Assembly: GCA_947179155.2 (NCBI GenBank)
Contig: OX359267.1
Coordinates: 37,154,498 to 37,218,497 of the forward strand
Length of the DNA stretch: 64,000 nucleotides
From: Hedera helix
Taxonomy: Eukaryota > Streptophyta > Magnoliopsida > Apiales > Araliaceae
Reading direction: 5' to 3'
The translations under genes were made by a program, and so were the position numbers. Shown one piece after another: positions 47,384-58,867 of the stretch (within the stretch, counting starts at the first letter, position 1; each line of letters opens with the position of its first letter). The notes beneath the pieces were generated by a model. The model had not been told where the DNA came from and ran no database searches. It saw nothing but the letters and a program-made list of their open reading frames with translations.

Positions 47384-47400
47384 TGGCGCCATTGCTGGGG
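47384..47400 (+). other. Primer-binding site, tRNA-Asp type
   Basis: TGGCGCCATTGCTGGGG, 5 bp after LTR-A, differs only slightly from the TGGCGCCGTTGCCGGGG form seen in Athila-type elements. Confidence 0.8.
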
Positions 47401-47460
47401 AGTGTTTAATTATTTTTATTTATTCTTTGTTTTCTTTGTAGTGTATGACTCGGTCATCTT

Positions 47461-48542
47461 AATCTAGTGAATTGAATTTTGATCCAGAAATAGAGAAAGA
47501 CTGCGAAAAGGATAAGGAAAGAAACTCGTCAATTTAGAAGAACAACTGCAGACTTAGAAGAAGTTTTTGTACCATCACCAGGCCTCAACGTAGCACTTGA
47601 ACTACTGTCAAATAGTTCATCAAGTGATTTTGAAGAAGAAAAAATGGTTGACCCTAATAATAGGACTATGAGGAAGTTTTCTACTACTAATTTACACCAA
47701 CAACCATTATATATAGAGTATCCTACTTTAGATGCGGCTTTTGAACTTAAATCTAGTCTAATTCATCTTTTTCTTACCTTCCGTGGTCTTACAGGTGAAG
47801 ACCCATACAAGCATCTAAAAGAGTTCCATGTGGTATACTCTACCATGAAGCCACAAGGAGGAACCGAAGGGCAGATTAAGCTTCGAGCATTCCCATTCTC
47901 CTTGGCAGACTTAGTAAAGGATTGGTTGAATTATCTTCCCTCCGGTTCGATACAATCGTGGAATGATATGAAAAGGCTATTCTTGGAGAAGTATTTTCCT
48001 GTTTCAAGAGTCGCCAACATAAGGAAGGAGATACGCGCCATCATACAGTTCAGTGGAGAAACTCTTTACGAGTATTGGGAAAGATTCAAGAAGTTATGCT
48101 CGAGTTGTCCACCACACCAAATTGATGATCAACACCTTATTCAGTACTTCTATGATGGATTGCTACCAATGGATAAAAGTATGCTCGATGCTGCAAGTGG
48201 ATGAGCATTAGTCGATAAGACTCCAGAGGTTGCGAAGAATTTAATTGCAAACATGGCAGTTAATTCACAGCAATATGGAACTAGGATGGACCATGCACCA
48301 AAGAGGTTGGTTCAAGCAATATGGAATGACAAATCTCAGACTTGACTGCTATGGTTCGTCAGATGACTACAAAAAATATGCCAACTGTAAAAGCTTGTGG
48401 GATTTGCTTGCTGACAGATCATACTACAGATACTTGTCCAACACTGCAAGATGATGACAGTATGCAACAAGCCAATGCAATGGGTAATTTTCAAGGACAA
48501 CCTCAACGCTGATATGATCTCTATGCCAACACGTACAGTCCA
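47461..48542 (+). pseudogene. Gag, N-terminal part (second Athila-like element)
   Basis: A frame with one early stop leads into 47644-48204, which holds a typical retrotransposon gag domain: TGEDPYKHLKEFHVV, IKLRAFPFSLADLVKDWL, LPSGSIQSWNDMKRLFLEKY, IRAIIQFSGETLYEYWERF and LIQYFYDGLL. After the stop at 48202-48204 the frame continues with conserved residues (NLIANMAVNSQQYG), then shifts. At 48538-48542 the solo LTR begins; gag resumes at 52455. Gag would form the particle that packages the element RNA. Confidence 0.85.
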
Positions 48543-49659
48543 TTTGACGCCCCCAAATTCGGATACTAGTACCACGAACTTGTGCTCACGATAATCATAC
48601 ATTTATAACATAAATACATCCCCAAACAACACATATCTCTAATGCGGAATAATAAACATATGTTGTTTATACAAAAGGATTCACTACTTGTCCCAAGGTC
48701 TCTAACCTTTAGTAATCACATCAAGAACCATTTAATACATCAAAAGATTTACATATCCAAAGGATAACGTTTAAACTAAACATGTAGCATGCATTACTGC
48801 TCTTTCATCTTATCTTTGCCCTTGTCCTTTCTTGAGGTCTCCGGTTTAACTGAAAAGGGTTCATGACATAGCAAGGGTGAGCAACTATCTTGCTCAGTAA
48901 GTTTTAAATAGATAACAAGGAATATGTCATGAATGAATATGAATGTCAACTGAATATATCAATAACATGAATCAAAGGTAATAACTGTAAGATATAATCA
49001 GTGCATGGAATATTAAGCAGCAATTGATTATTTAACATGCTGAGTGGTTAAAAAAAAACCATGAACTATTCCAAGATATTAGTATTTCAACTAACTCTTG
49101 TTCAACGGTAAACCGCAAATTTGTACTTAAAGGGATCAGCCTCTTGTACTCTGTATATGCATAACATTCAAGTATCTGATCAATTTTAGATCATCTACCA
49201 ATACCCCAATTAAGGGTTGTTCATCTCAGTATAAGAATCCGCACCACTATGGTTTGGATAGCTTTTACAATAATTAACCTGCAAGGTCTAGCCGGAACGA
49301 ATGGCGTAGACTAATTTTTTAAACAGTTCATGAATAAAAGAACTTTAAATGATTCATAGTTCAATAATAAAACATGAATTCAAATGCACTATGTGCGAAT
49401 GACAAAAATATTGATGTAGAATAATTTACAATAATTAAACCACTTAGCATATATTGAAGAATTATAACTCGAGTTTGAGTTAGGAAACTTGCAAAAGTTT
49501 AGAATTAGGAAACTTGCAATATAAAGTAAGTTTAAGGTTTAGGAACTTGCTCAATTAAATGAGTTTAAGGTATAGGAACTTGCCTGTTTGTTGATTTACG
49601 ATTAATTCTCTTAATTACACTGCTCTTGAAGACCTAACATAATTAACGTTGGCCTATTA

Positions 49660-50640
49660 ATTAGTATTGATCATAATTATCTTTTTAAACAATTAAGTTC
49701 ATCAATTACATAATCATTCAATCACTTATAATTATCATATAACACATTGCCGGTAATATAGTATCATTTAACCTTACTAAACATTCAATTGTTTCTAGGT
49801 CTTATGATTTAATAAGCAAATATTACACCACTTTAAGTAATATTAATTAAAATATTACTTAGATAATTAATTAAACCTTTAAATAATTTATTTAAAATTG
49901 TTTAATTAACTCATTTATTAATAAAGGATAACTATCCTTAATTGTTGTTGCACAATGATTAATTATTCATGTGCAATTAATCCCTCTTATTTATCCTTAA
50001 CCTTAGATTAAATGATAAATAATTAACTAACTTATTTTAATCCTTTTTAATTATTATTAAATAATAATTAATTAAAATTAATTTTCCTTACTTATTATTT
50101 AATCCTTATCAAATAATAAATAATTAATTTATTAACTCTTAATCCTCTTTAATTATTAATTAACCATCCTTATTTATTATTTAATATTAAATAATAAATA
50201 ATTTATTTATTACCTTAATACATCTTTAATTATTACATAATATTAAATAATAATTAATTAACTAATTACCCTTATTTATTATTTACTATTAATTAAATAA
50301 TAAATAATTAGCTTGATATCCTTTAATTATTATTTAATATTAATTAAATAATAATTAATTATTTAATTACCTTTATTTAGTATTTAATCTTAATTAAATA
50401 ATAAATTTTATTATCCTTTAATTATTATTTAATTTCAATTAATTGAATAATAATTAATTAGTTATTCATACACATTATTAAATCTTTATTAAATAATAAT
50501 AATTAGTTACTTAGAATTAAATAATAATTATTTTTCTTTACTAATATTATTAATCTAATAATTTTTTTAGGCCTTTTAATAATTTTTATTAATTAAATAA
50601 TAATAGTTTATTATTTAATTAACATTTTAAAACATTTAAT
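49660..50640. repeat. AT-rich hairpin repeats in the 3.9 kb solo LTR
   Basis: Repeated TTAATTATTATTTAAT and ATTAAATAATAATTAA blocks, inverted copies of each other, in units of about 45-60 bp. It has the same place in the LTR as the array at 19.9-21.2 kb but a different unit. Confidence 0.75.
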
Positions 50641-50700
50641 ACCATTTAAATCATTTAAAAATCATTTTAAATCATTAAAATATTAATTTTATCACAAAAT

Positions 50701-50770
50701 CTGCTAACAGACCCGAAATGCTGACCGGGTCGCGCCTGACCCGGTCCAGATCCGAATCAGAGAGTTGCAG
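50701..50770. repeat. GC-rich segment after the AT block
   Basis: ACCGGGTCGCGCCTGACCCGGT (two parts: ACCGGGTC and GACCCGGT, inverted) stands out in AT-rich sequence, at the same place as the GC-rich segment at 21290-21411. Confidence 0.6.
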
Positions 50771-52454
50771 TTAATTACCAAAAAACCAGGCAGAATGTAC
50801 CCTTGTTTTCAGATCTGGGGTCCTATATTAAAACTTGAATATCTTGAGTTCTACAACTCCGATGGAGCTCTACTTTATATAGTTGGATTCCTCTTTTCCT
50901 GAACTATAATAAACTGTGGTTGCTCACTATTTTTGGATATGTTTTGGTCCTCTGGTAACGGCATAAAGTGGACTGATCTGTTTTAGGTTTTGACAGTGAG
51001 CTACATTGCTTCCAAAAATAATAACTAAATCATTCTAACTCATTTTTAAGTGAATCCAAAGCTATTTTTCTCCTCATTTATATTAACAATACCAGAAATT
51101 ACAAAACCATGAAAATAATTTGTACAACTCAAAATGAAAAGCTACAAACCACAAATTCGACGTAGTCCGTCGGTAAAAATGAAACTTAGGGTTTTTGTGA
51201 GATTTTTTGAGATCTAACCACATAGATAAATATATTAAACCCCATGATACCATAGACATACAAATATAGCATAGATCTACCATACACAACCTTTATAAAA
51301 TATTTTTCACCATAGAAATTAAATAATATACCGTAAAACATCAAAGTTAGGTTTTTGAAATACATTTTGGTTTTGTGTGCTACTTTTCTCCTTTTACCAA
51401 AGTAGGAGATGAAACTTGATGACATCCAAGATCTCTCTAGCTAGAAAAATGACTTGACTCGATGACTCAATATGGAACTCACTATGAACTCACTAGTTGA
51501 CTCACTCAACTCACTAGCACTAAAATAAGAAGCTCTCTAGCAATTTCTTGAAACTCTTCTAAATGAAGCTAACCTTCTCTATTTATAGGCTTGAGAACTT
51601 ATACATACAACATTGTAAGTATAGTTTTCAACTAGCACTTAGCACCATTTTCCCATTTTTGGTTCCTTTAGTTTAGGCTTTATTGGTCCTTATGGAAGGT
51701 AATGCAAGCAATCCAAAAATGCACTCAACCATCAAGCAAATCAATTTTAATAAAATTTGACATCCAAGTGGGTCTCATACCACCTATATAATCCGAACAA
51801 GAGGGAATATATTCTCCAATTTTTGATTTAATTTTTATTAGCTAACTTGCATAAATCAATTTCTTCTAGAAGCTTTGTAATTGGATCAATGTTTGGGCTT
51901 GTAAATTTAATTGCTTGGGCTTACTATTCATCTCAATTGGGCTACTAGAATCACAATTTAATTTACCAACATTGGGCTCATACATTAATTTATTAGTCTC
52001 CCAATTTAAATAAAACATTGAGCTTACTTAATACAACCAACATACAAATCCATACTTAATTAATTAAGTGGACTTGTTTAATAAATATATAGGCTAGCCT
52101 ACTAGTATTTAACTACTAGTTGAACTATTAATTAATATCATTAATATTTCATATAATTATAATTAATTAATAATTATATTAATTAATTTACATAATCCAA
52201 TTAGACTTGCTATATTCAAAATTAATTGAATATTTAATTAACTCATCATAATATCAATTTCTTGATATTAATATAATTAAGTTAGTCCACTGACATAATT
52301 ATTCATTAGTTAGACTTCCCTTAACTTAATTCCAACAATAATCACATTGTTTACCAATTTATATATTGGTTCAAATTGAATCACAAAATTACCTCATATA
52401 ATAATAAAATTATAATTTCATTTATATTATATATTAAAATTCATGGTCATTACA

Positions 52455-53058
52455 GTCCAGGATGGCGAAATCATCCTAATCTGAGTTATGGAGGAAATAG
52501 ACCACCGCAACAAAATGTCTTTCCGAATAGGCAGCAAGGTTTTCAACCAGCTCATCAACAGTACCCACCTCGACAAGTAACACTTGCAAATTCTGGGACA
52601 TCTTTGGAGGATATGTTCAAAGCTTTTATGAACCAAACCCAACAGTTTCTACAAGATACAAGGGCTTCCATTCACAATCTAGAGAGTCAGATAAGTCAGT
52701 TGGCTACAACCGTTGGTCGATTGGATTCTCAAGGCTCAGGAAAGTTACCTTCACAAACCGTTATCAATCCTAGAGAAAATGCAAGTGTTATTACGTTAAG
52801 GAGTGGAACGCAGTTGGACACACCAATGGCTACTGTTGAATTTGATGAGGATAAGGCTAAGGAAGAAGCATAAATTTTGAAGGTAATCCCTAGCCCTCCT
52901 ATTCAGCTTAAGTCTAATTCTTTACCTTTTCCTCCCAGGAATCTTAGAACTTCAAAGAAGGATGAGCAAGAGAAGGAGATTTTAGAGACCTTCAGGAAGG
53001 TAGAGGTGAATATTCCTCTATTAGACGCAATCAAGCAAGTTCCAGGTAAACCAAATTT
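52455..53058 (+). pseudogene. Gag, C-terminal part (second Athila-like element)
   Basis: After the solo LTR the frame gives PGWRNHPNLSYGG, a Gln/Pro-rich stretch, MNQTQQFLQDTRASIHNLES (coiled coil), ISQLATTVGR and VITLRSGTQL, the Gag C-terminus and linker typical of Athila-like elements. A stop at 52871-52873 is followed in frame by RTSKKDEQEKEILETFRKVE and VNIPLLDAIKQVP, which lead to the protease; another stop is at 53060-53062. Confidence 0.85.
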
Positions 53059-53640
53059 TTGAAAGAATTATGCACTAATAATAAGAAATTAAAAGATGAT
53101 GAAAAAGTGTCTGTTGGAGAAAATGTATCAGCAGTCCTTCAAAGAAAAATGTCCCCTAAATGTAAGGATCCAGGTATGTTCACAATTCTCTGCAAGATAG
53201 GTAATACCATATTTGAAAAAGCTATGTTAGATTTAGGAGCGTCAATTAACGTTATGCCATTGTCTATTTACGCTTCTCTAAATCTAGGACCTTTAAAGAA
53301 TACCAGTGTTATTATTCAATTGGCTGACCGTACTAATACTTACCCTAAAGGGGTGATTGAGGATGTGTTGGTGCAGGTCAATGAGCTTATATTTCCTGCA
53401 GATTTTTATATTATGGATATGGAGGATGATACATCTCCAAACACTGCTTATATACTGTTAGGGAAACCATTTCTAAAAACAGCGAGAACAATGATTGATG
53501 TGCATAATGGTTCCTTGACCATGGAATTCGATGGCGAAAAAATTCAGTTCAACATTTACGAGGGTATGAGGTACCCTAGTGATGTTAATTCTGTTTTTGC
53601 TATTAATATCATTGATTCTTTGGTGCAGAAATCCTTCAAC
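53059..53640 (+). pseudogene. Aspartic protease (second Athila-like element)
   Basis: This is the start of a 374-codon open frame (53059-54183). The active-site stretch MLDLGASINVMPLSIY (about 53224-53270) keeps Asp-Leu-Gly-Ala-Ser. VIIQLADRTNTYPKGVIEDV, ELIFPADFYIMDM, ILLGKPFLKTARTMIDVHNG and FNIYEGMRYP follow. The domain itself has no break, but it stands in a pol split by stops before and after. The protease would cut the Gag-Pol polyprotein. Confidence 0.85.
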
Positions 53641-54990
53641 CAAATACATAAGGAAACTTTGGAGGTTGCTATCGCAGATTGTTTGGAGCTAGAACAAGAA
53701 GAAGAGATTAAACAAATTTCAGAATTAAAGGACACAATAGCTGCATTACATTCTTTACCGAAGATTTCAAGTAGGTATGCTGTCTCGTTTATTCAATTAC
53801 CTGTGACTCATCAAAAATTGTTATCTTCCATTGGGCAGGCTCCCACTTTGGAATTAAAGTCATTGCCAACCCACCTGAAATATGCATATTTAGGAAGGGA
53901 AGACACACTGCTAGTAATCATTGCCAACAATCTTACCAAAGTTCAAGATGACAAATTACTTAGAGTTTTGAGGGACCACATCACAGTCTTTGGTTGGATA
54001 ATTGCGGATATTAAAGGTATATGTCCGGCTGTGTGCACGCGTCGAATTCTTTTGGAAGATGGAGCTAAGTCGACAAAAGAGGCTCAAAGGAGATTGAATC
54101 CACCCATGATGGAGGTGGTGAAGAAAGAGATTATTAAATTATTGGATGCAGGTATTATCTACCCTATTTCAGACAGTCTATGAGTGAGTCCAGTACAGGT
54201 AGTTCCAAATAAATCTGGTATAACTGTCATTCAGAATGAAAATAATGAGTTAGTGCCTACTCATAAGCAAACAGGGTGGAGAGTATATATTGATTATCGA
54301 AAATTGAATGATGTAACTAGAAAAGATCATTTTCCTCTCCCCTTTATTAATCAGGTGTTAGAAAAACTAGCGGGTCATACTTATTATTGTTTTCTAGATG
54401 GTTTTTCAGGTTATAACCAAATTGTGCTTGCACCAGAAGATCAAGAAAAAACCACCTTCACATGCCTATTCGGTACATTTGCATACCGTAGGATGTCTTT
54501 CGGACTCTGCAATGCACCCAATACTTTTTAGAGATGCATGTAAGTATATTTTCCGATCTTATTGAGAACTATATTGAGGTATTTATGGATGATTTCACAA
54601 TTCATGGTGATACTTTGGAGGCATGCTTAGATAATTTGACACGTATGTTAGATAGATGCTTAGAAACTAATCTCGTTCTAAATTGGGAAAAATGTCATTT
54701 TATGGTAGAGCAAGGTATAGTACTTGGACATGTAGTTTCAGCTAAAGGATTAGAAGTAGATAAAACTAAGATAAAAATTGTAACTGCTTTGCCTTACCCC
54801 ACAAGTGTACGGGAGATTCGTTCTTTTCTTGGTCATGCAGGTTTCTATCGTAGATTTATCAAGGACTTCTCACAGATAGCGCTGCCATTGTGTAAGTTGC
54901 TACAAAAAGATGTGGAATTTCATTTTAATGATGAGTGCAAGGAGGCATTCGACAAATTGAAGAAGCTATTGACCTCAGCGCCAGTCATTT
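53641..54990 (+). pseudogene. Reverse transcriptase (second Athila-like element)
   Basis: A linker with LKSLPTHLKYAYLG leads to KKEIIKLLDAGIIYPISDS. A TGA at 54181-54183 replaces what is probably a Trp codon. VYIDYRKLNDVTRKDHFPLP, FLDGFSGYNQIVLA, TFTCLFGTFAYRRMSFGLCN, a second stop near 54531, the catalytic VFMDDFTIHGD (about 54580) and LGHAGFYRRFIKDFSQ follow. So the motifs are intact but two nonsense changes break the frame. Confidence 0.9.
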
Positions 54991-55370
54991 AACCACCAAA
55001 TTGGAAGTTACATTTTGAAATCATGTGTGATGCAAGCAACTATGCAGTAGGGGCCGTCTTGGGCCAAAGAATTGATAAAGCTGTTCATGCCATTTATTAT
55101 GCTTCTAGAACGTTGAATGCTGCTCAGATTAACTACTCTACCACTAAATAAGAATTACTATCTGTTGTTTTTTCTTTAGACAAGTTTAGATCTTATTTAC
55201 TTGGTACTAAAGTTGTAGTTTATTCTAACCATGCTGCTCTCAGGTATCTGCTCACCAAAAAAGAATATAAACCTAGGATCATAAGGTGGATTCTGCTCTT
55301 ATAAAAATTCAATTTAGAAATTATAGATAAGAAGGGAGCAGACAACTTGGTGGCGGATCACTTAAGTAGG
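54991..55370 (+). pseudogene. RNase H (second Athila-like element)
   Basis: MCDASNYAVGAVLGQ holds the first catalytic Asp and INYSTTK-ELLSVVFSLDKF the Glu region, where a TAA interrupts (about 55148). VVYSNHAALRYL is where the third acidic residue would be; Asp appears changed to Asn. NLVADHLSRL closes the domain. Two more stops lie near 54990 and 55302. Confidence 0.85.
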
Positions 55371-56773
55371 CTGATTAAAGATGAGGAAGCACTACCACTG
55401 CAGGATTCTTTTCCATATGAGCATTTGTTTTCACTTGATAAAGCCGCACCTTGGTATGCTAACATTGTAAATTATTTAGTGAGTGCCTATTTTCCAAGCG
55501 AATTTTCTAAATTTCATAAAGAAAAGCTTAAGAGTGAGGTCAAATATTATGTATGGGATGACCCATATCTGTGGAAATTTTGTGCTGACCAGATAGTTAG
55601 ATGATGTATGCCTAATAGTTATTTTTTGTTCATCCTAACTTTTTGTCACTCGTATGCTTGTGGAGGACATTTTGGCCTTAAAAGAACAGCTCATAAAGTT
55701 TTAGAATGTAGTTTCTATTGGCCGACTATTTTTGAAGACTATTATCTGTTTTGTAAATCATGTGAAAATTGTCAAAGAACGGGTAATATCTCAAGTAGGA
55801 ATCAAATGCCACAAACTCCTATTCTAATTGTTGAAATATTTGATGTGTGGGGTATTGATTTTATGGGACCATTTCCTGTTTCTTTTAGTCATATTTATAT
55901 TCTTTGGTTGTTGATTATGTTTCAAAATGGGTGGAAGCTAAAGCCATTCGCACTGATGATTCTAAAGTTGTTGTAGATTTTGTGAAGTCTAACATATTTA
56001 TCAGGTTTGGTACTCCAAGGGAAATCATCAATGATAGAGGAACACATTTTTGCAATAGGATGTTAGAAGCATTGTTCAAGAAATATAATGTGATGCGTAA
56101 GGTTTCTACATCCTATCATCCACAAAGTAATGGCCAGGCTGAAGTGTCCAACCGTGAAATCAAATCCATTCTGGAGAAAATAGTCAAACCAAATAGAAAA
56201 GATTGAAGTCTAAGGTTAGATGATGCACTTTGGGCTTATAGAACTGCTTACAAGACTCCTATAGGTATGTCACCCTATAGGCTGGTATTTGGTAAACCTT
56301 GTCATTTACCTGTGGAATTGGAGCATAAGGCTTTTTAGGCAATCAAACAATGTAACTTGGACATGGAAAAAGCGGGAGGTCATAGGAAATTGCAATTACA
56401 AGAGCTAGAGGAATTAAGAAATGAGGCATATGAGAGCTCTAAGATTTACAAGGAAAAGAAAAAGGCCTTTCATGACAAGAGGATTTCTAGGAAGAACTTT
56501 GTTGTTGGACAAAAAGTTTTACTTTATCACTTATGGCTTAAGTTATTTCTTGGTAAGTTGCGTTCTCGTTGGGTTGGTCGTTTTGTTATTACTAATGTCT
56601 TTACTTATGGTGCAGTTGAGCTTCAAAACCCAAAAACAGGAAAAGTCTTCAAGGTGAATGGACATCGACTTAAACATTTTCTTCCAGGTTTTCAAGTCGA
56701 GAATGTTCAGGTTGTGGAGTTAGCAGAACCAGTTTATTTGAATTGGGAAGGACAGACTGAGTCGAGCCAATGA
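55371..56773 (+). pseudogene. Integrase (second Athila-like element)
   Basis: The zinc-binding region is CHSYACGGHFGLKRTAHKV then CENCQRTGNIS (about 55640-55790). The core follows: EIFDVWGIDFMGPFP (about 55834); after a frameshift near 55900, VDYVSKWVEAKAIRTDDSK, INDRGTHFCNRM and TSYHPQSNGQAEVSNREI with the catalytic Glu (about 56107-56155). LWAYRTAYKTPIG follows, then a stop near 56336, and the C-terminal part (56357-56773) with LRSRWVGRFVI and VNGHRLKHFLPG. Stops near 55602 and 56203 and the frameshift inactivate it. Confidence 0.9.
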
Positions 56774-58140
56774 CGTTAAACAAAGGCGCTGCTTGGGAGG
56801 CAACCCAAGAAATCAGATTTGCATTTCTTTTCCTTTTTCTTTTTATAGTTATTTGTGCTTGTTTCTTTGCATTATAGTTTATATTGGGGACAATGTAAAT
56901 TTTAAGTGTGGGGGAAGGGATTTAGGATATTTGTTTTATTTTTAGAAAATTTTTAAATTTTGTTTTGTTTTTAAATTTTGTTTTATTTTTATGGAATTTT
57001 TAAAATTTTTGAATTTTGTGGGTAAATTCACTACAAACCCTCACGAGACAAAACTTGTCCACTTGGGGTAACCTTAGGGTTTAAAGGCTTGTTGCACATG
57101 CTAAGTGTAACCGTGTTTCCTACGAAAATAGGTAGTTAGTTAATTTTTTATTTAAGATGTGTCACTTGAGCAATGAGTTAATTGGATTTTAATTTTTAGT
57201 CAATGATAAAATTTTGATTTTGATTTAATAACTTTTGGAAAAGGGATGAATTTTTGCTTAGTTTGAATTTTTGACTATTTATTGATTATTACTTTGTTTG
57301 TGATCCCTTTAATTTTTATGCACTTATATCCATTTGTTTGAGTTAGTTTTAATTCATAGAAAGTTTATATGGTTAAATGCTTATGGAAGATATTTTTGAA
57401 CTCTATAACTTATTTGATCATTATTTAAAGTGAAATATGAGGCAAAATATAATTTTTAAGGGAGATGATTTAGGTAATTTTTCTAGGATTGTTAAATTAA
57501 AAAAAAAAAAAAAAGAATTCTTGTGGTGGGTTGAGATGGAGCGTAAAACGCACTCACCCATAAACACATGAAAAAATGAGATGGAACATAAAATTCACTC
57601 ACTAAAGAGAAAGAAAAGAAAGAAAAAAGAATGGGATGAAGCATAAAATGCACCCATTTAAAAGAAGAAGAAAAAAAATGAAAAAAAAATACTTGAAAAA
57701 AATTGATATTAATAATCCTAGTGAGTTTATCAAGATTAAAAACCTTTTGATCTTCTAGTTATATTTGTCTATATTAGTGGAAAGTACTGTGAAAAGTAAG
57801 ACTATAAAGTTTTGTTGTTAAACTAACCATTTTTGATATATTTTATGAGACATTTAATTATGTGAGCGGATCTAAGTTTTTTTTGTTAGTTTGATACATT
57901 TAGATTCACACACACACGAAGGGTCTTAAGTAAGTAAGATTAATAAATATGTTAAAAATTTTGGATTTTGCAAGGTTTTGAAATTTTCTTTGAGTTATTA
58001 TTTTAAAAATCTTTGAGGCTAATGTTGAATTCATATTAATTAGTTGTTCGTGTAAGTTGTTTGGTTATTAGTTTTATTTTTATATAATTTTTATTCTTGT
58101 TTTGCTTGAGGACAAGCAAAGATTTAAGTGTAGGGGTATT
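56774..58140 (+). other. 3' noncoding region of the second Athila-like element, polypurine tract
   Basis: No env-like ORF. GCTTGGGAGGCAACCCAAG (about 56790-56808) follows pol. GATGGAGCGTAAAACGCA (57535-57552) is identical to 37565-37582 and is followed by two changed copies (about 57579 and 57633) in A/G-rich sequence. The box TTCACACACACACGAAGGGT (about 57904) and GAGGACAAGCAAAG (about 58108) precede the polypurine tract and LTR-B. Confidence 0.8.
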
Positions 58141-58866
58141 TGATAAGTAGGATTTTATTCTTATTTATTAGGTATTTTTAGGCTTAATTAATTGTGATTT
58201 TTTAAGTATTTTTAGTTTTTTTAGGTCATTTTATATAATTTATGTAATTTTATGTGTTTTTATTATTTTTATATTATTTTTAATATTTTTTATTTTATTT
58301 TGTAGGAATTAATTAAAGCTTGAAGGGCAAAATTGTAAATTTAGCAAGTCTAGTGGCAGAACCGTAATTTCAACAACAAGGTGGTTTGCGTCATGCGCGC
58401 GGGAAGGTGAAGTTGTAATTAGTGCAACGCCGTTTTGGGCGCACAGAAGTAATATGAGCAATAGTCCGCGCAATGTGCGGTCGGCAGTAGGAACAGTTAG
58501 CCGCACCATGCGCGCATAGAAGAAATGGACGAAGCTGGCACGACATCCTTTGTTGTCTGGGCTGAGTAAAGGAAACGCCGCGCAATGCGCGGCTGGAGTA
58601 CGACCGGTCAAAATACACGAAGGCAATGTCTGGCTACGCGTTATTGTTGCAGAACGAGATTATTTGCGATTTTGAGCATTAATTTGATTCTAAATTGGAT
58701 TTTAATTACAAATTAGCTTTGGATTATTATTGTACTTCTATAAATATATTACGAGAGCACATTAACAGATTTTTATCAGCAAATTATTAGAGATAATTAT
58801 GAGCTCTTTTTCTCTCTAAGGTGTATCATATCTCTCTCAATTTTTTTGCATATTATTATTATTATT
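58141..58866 (+). mobile_element. LTR-B (3' LTR, truncated)
   Basis: TGATAAGTAGG start, TATA box TCTATAAATA near 58737. It stops at an (ATT)n run (58850-58872), where LTR-C continues with (ATT/ATC)n and a further 800 bp. Instead the second copy of the left flank follows. It differs from LTR-A at more sites than LTR-C does over the first 650 bp. Confidence 0.9.
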
Positions 58867-58867
58867 A

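Larger units (their letters stand above)
48543..52454 (-). mobile_element. 3.9 kb solo LTR with perfect GTCCA TSD in gag
   Basis: GTCCA lies on both sides (48538-48542 and 52455-52459), and the gag sequence is continuous across it. It starts TTTGACGCCCCC (TG changed to TT) and ends GGTCATTACA. A minus-strand TATA box (CCTATAAATAGAG, about 51573-51587) sets the orientation as minus. The box CATGACATAGCAAGGGTGAGC (about 48864) and the order AT-rich hairpin block, GC-rich segment, promoter are shared with 18823-23253. No coding region. Confidence 0.85.
45996..58866 (+). mobile_element. Second Athila-like Ty3/gypsy element (12.9 kb)
   Basis: LTR-A (45996-47378), tRNA-Asp primer site, gag, protease, RT, RNase H, integrase, 3' noncoding region, polypurine tract and LTR-B (58141 to about 58866). 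It has no env-like ORF. A 3.9 kb solo LTR (48543-52454) splits gag. The left flank is ATTAG (45991-45995). LTR-B is cut at an (ATT)n run and followed by a second copy of the left flank. Few stops are present compared with the first Athila-like element, so it is younger. Confidence 0.9.
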
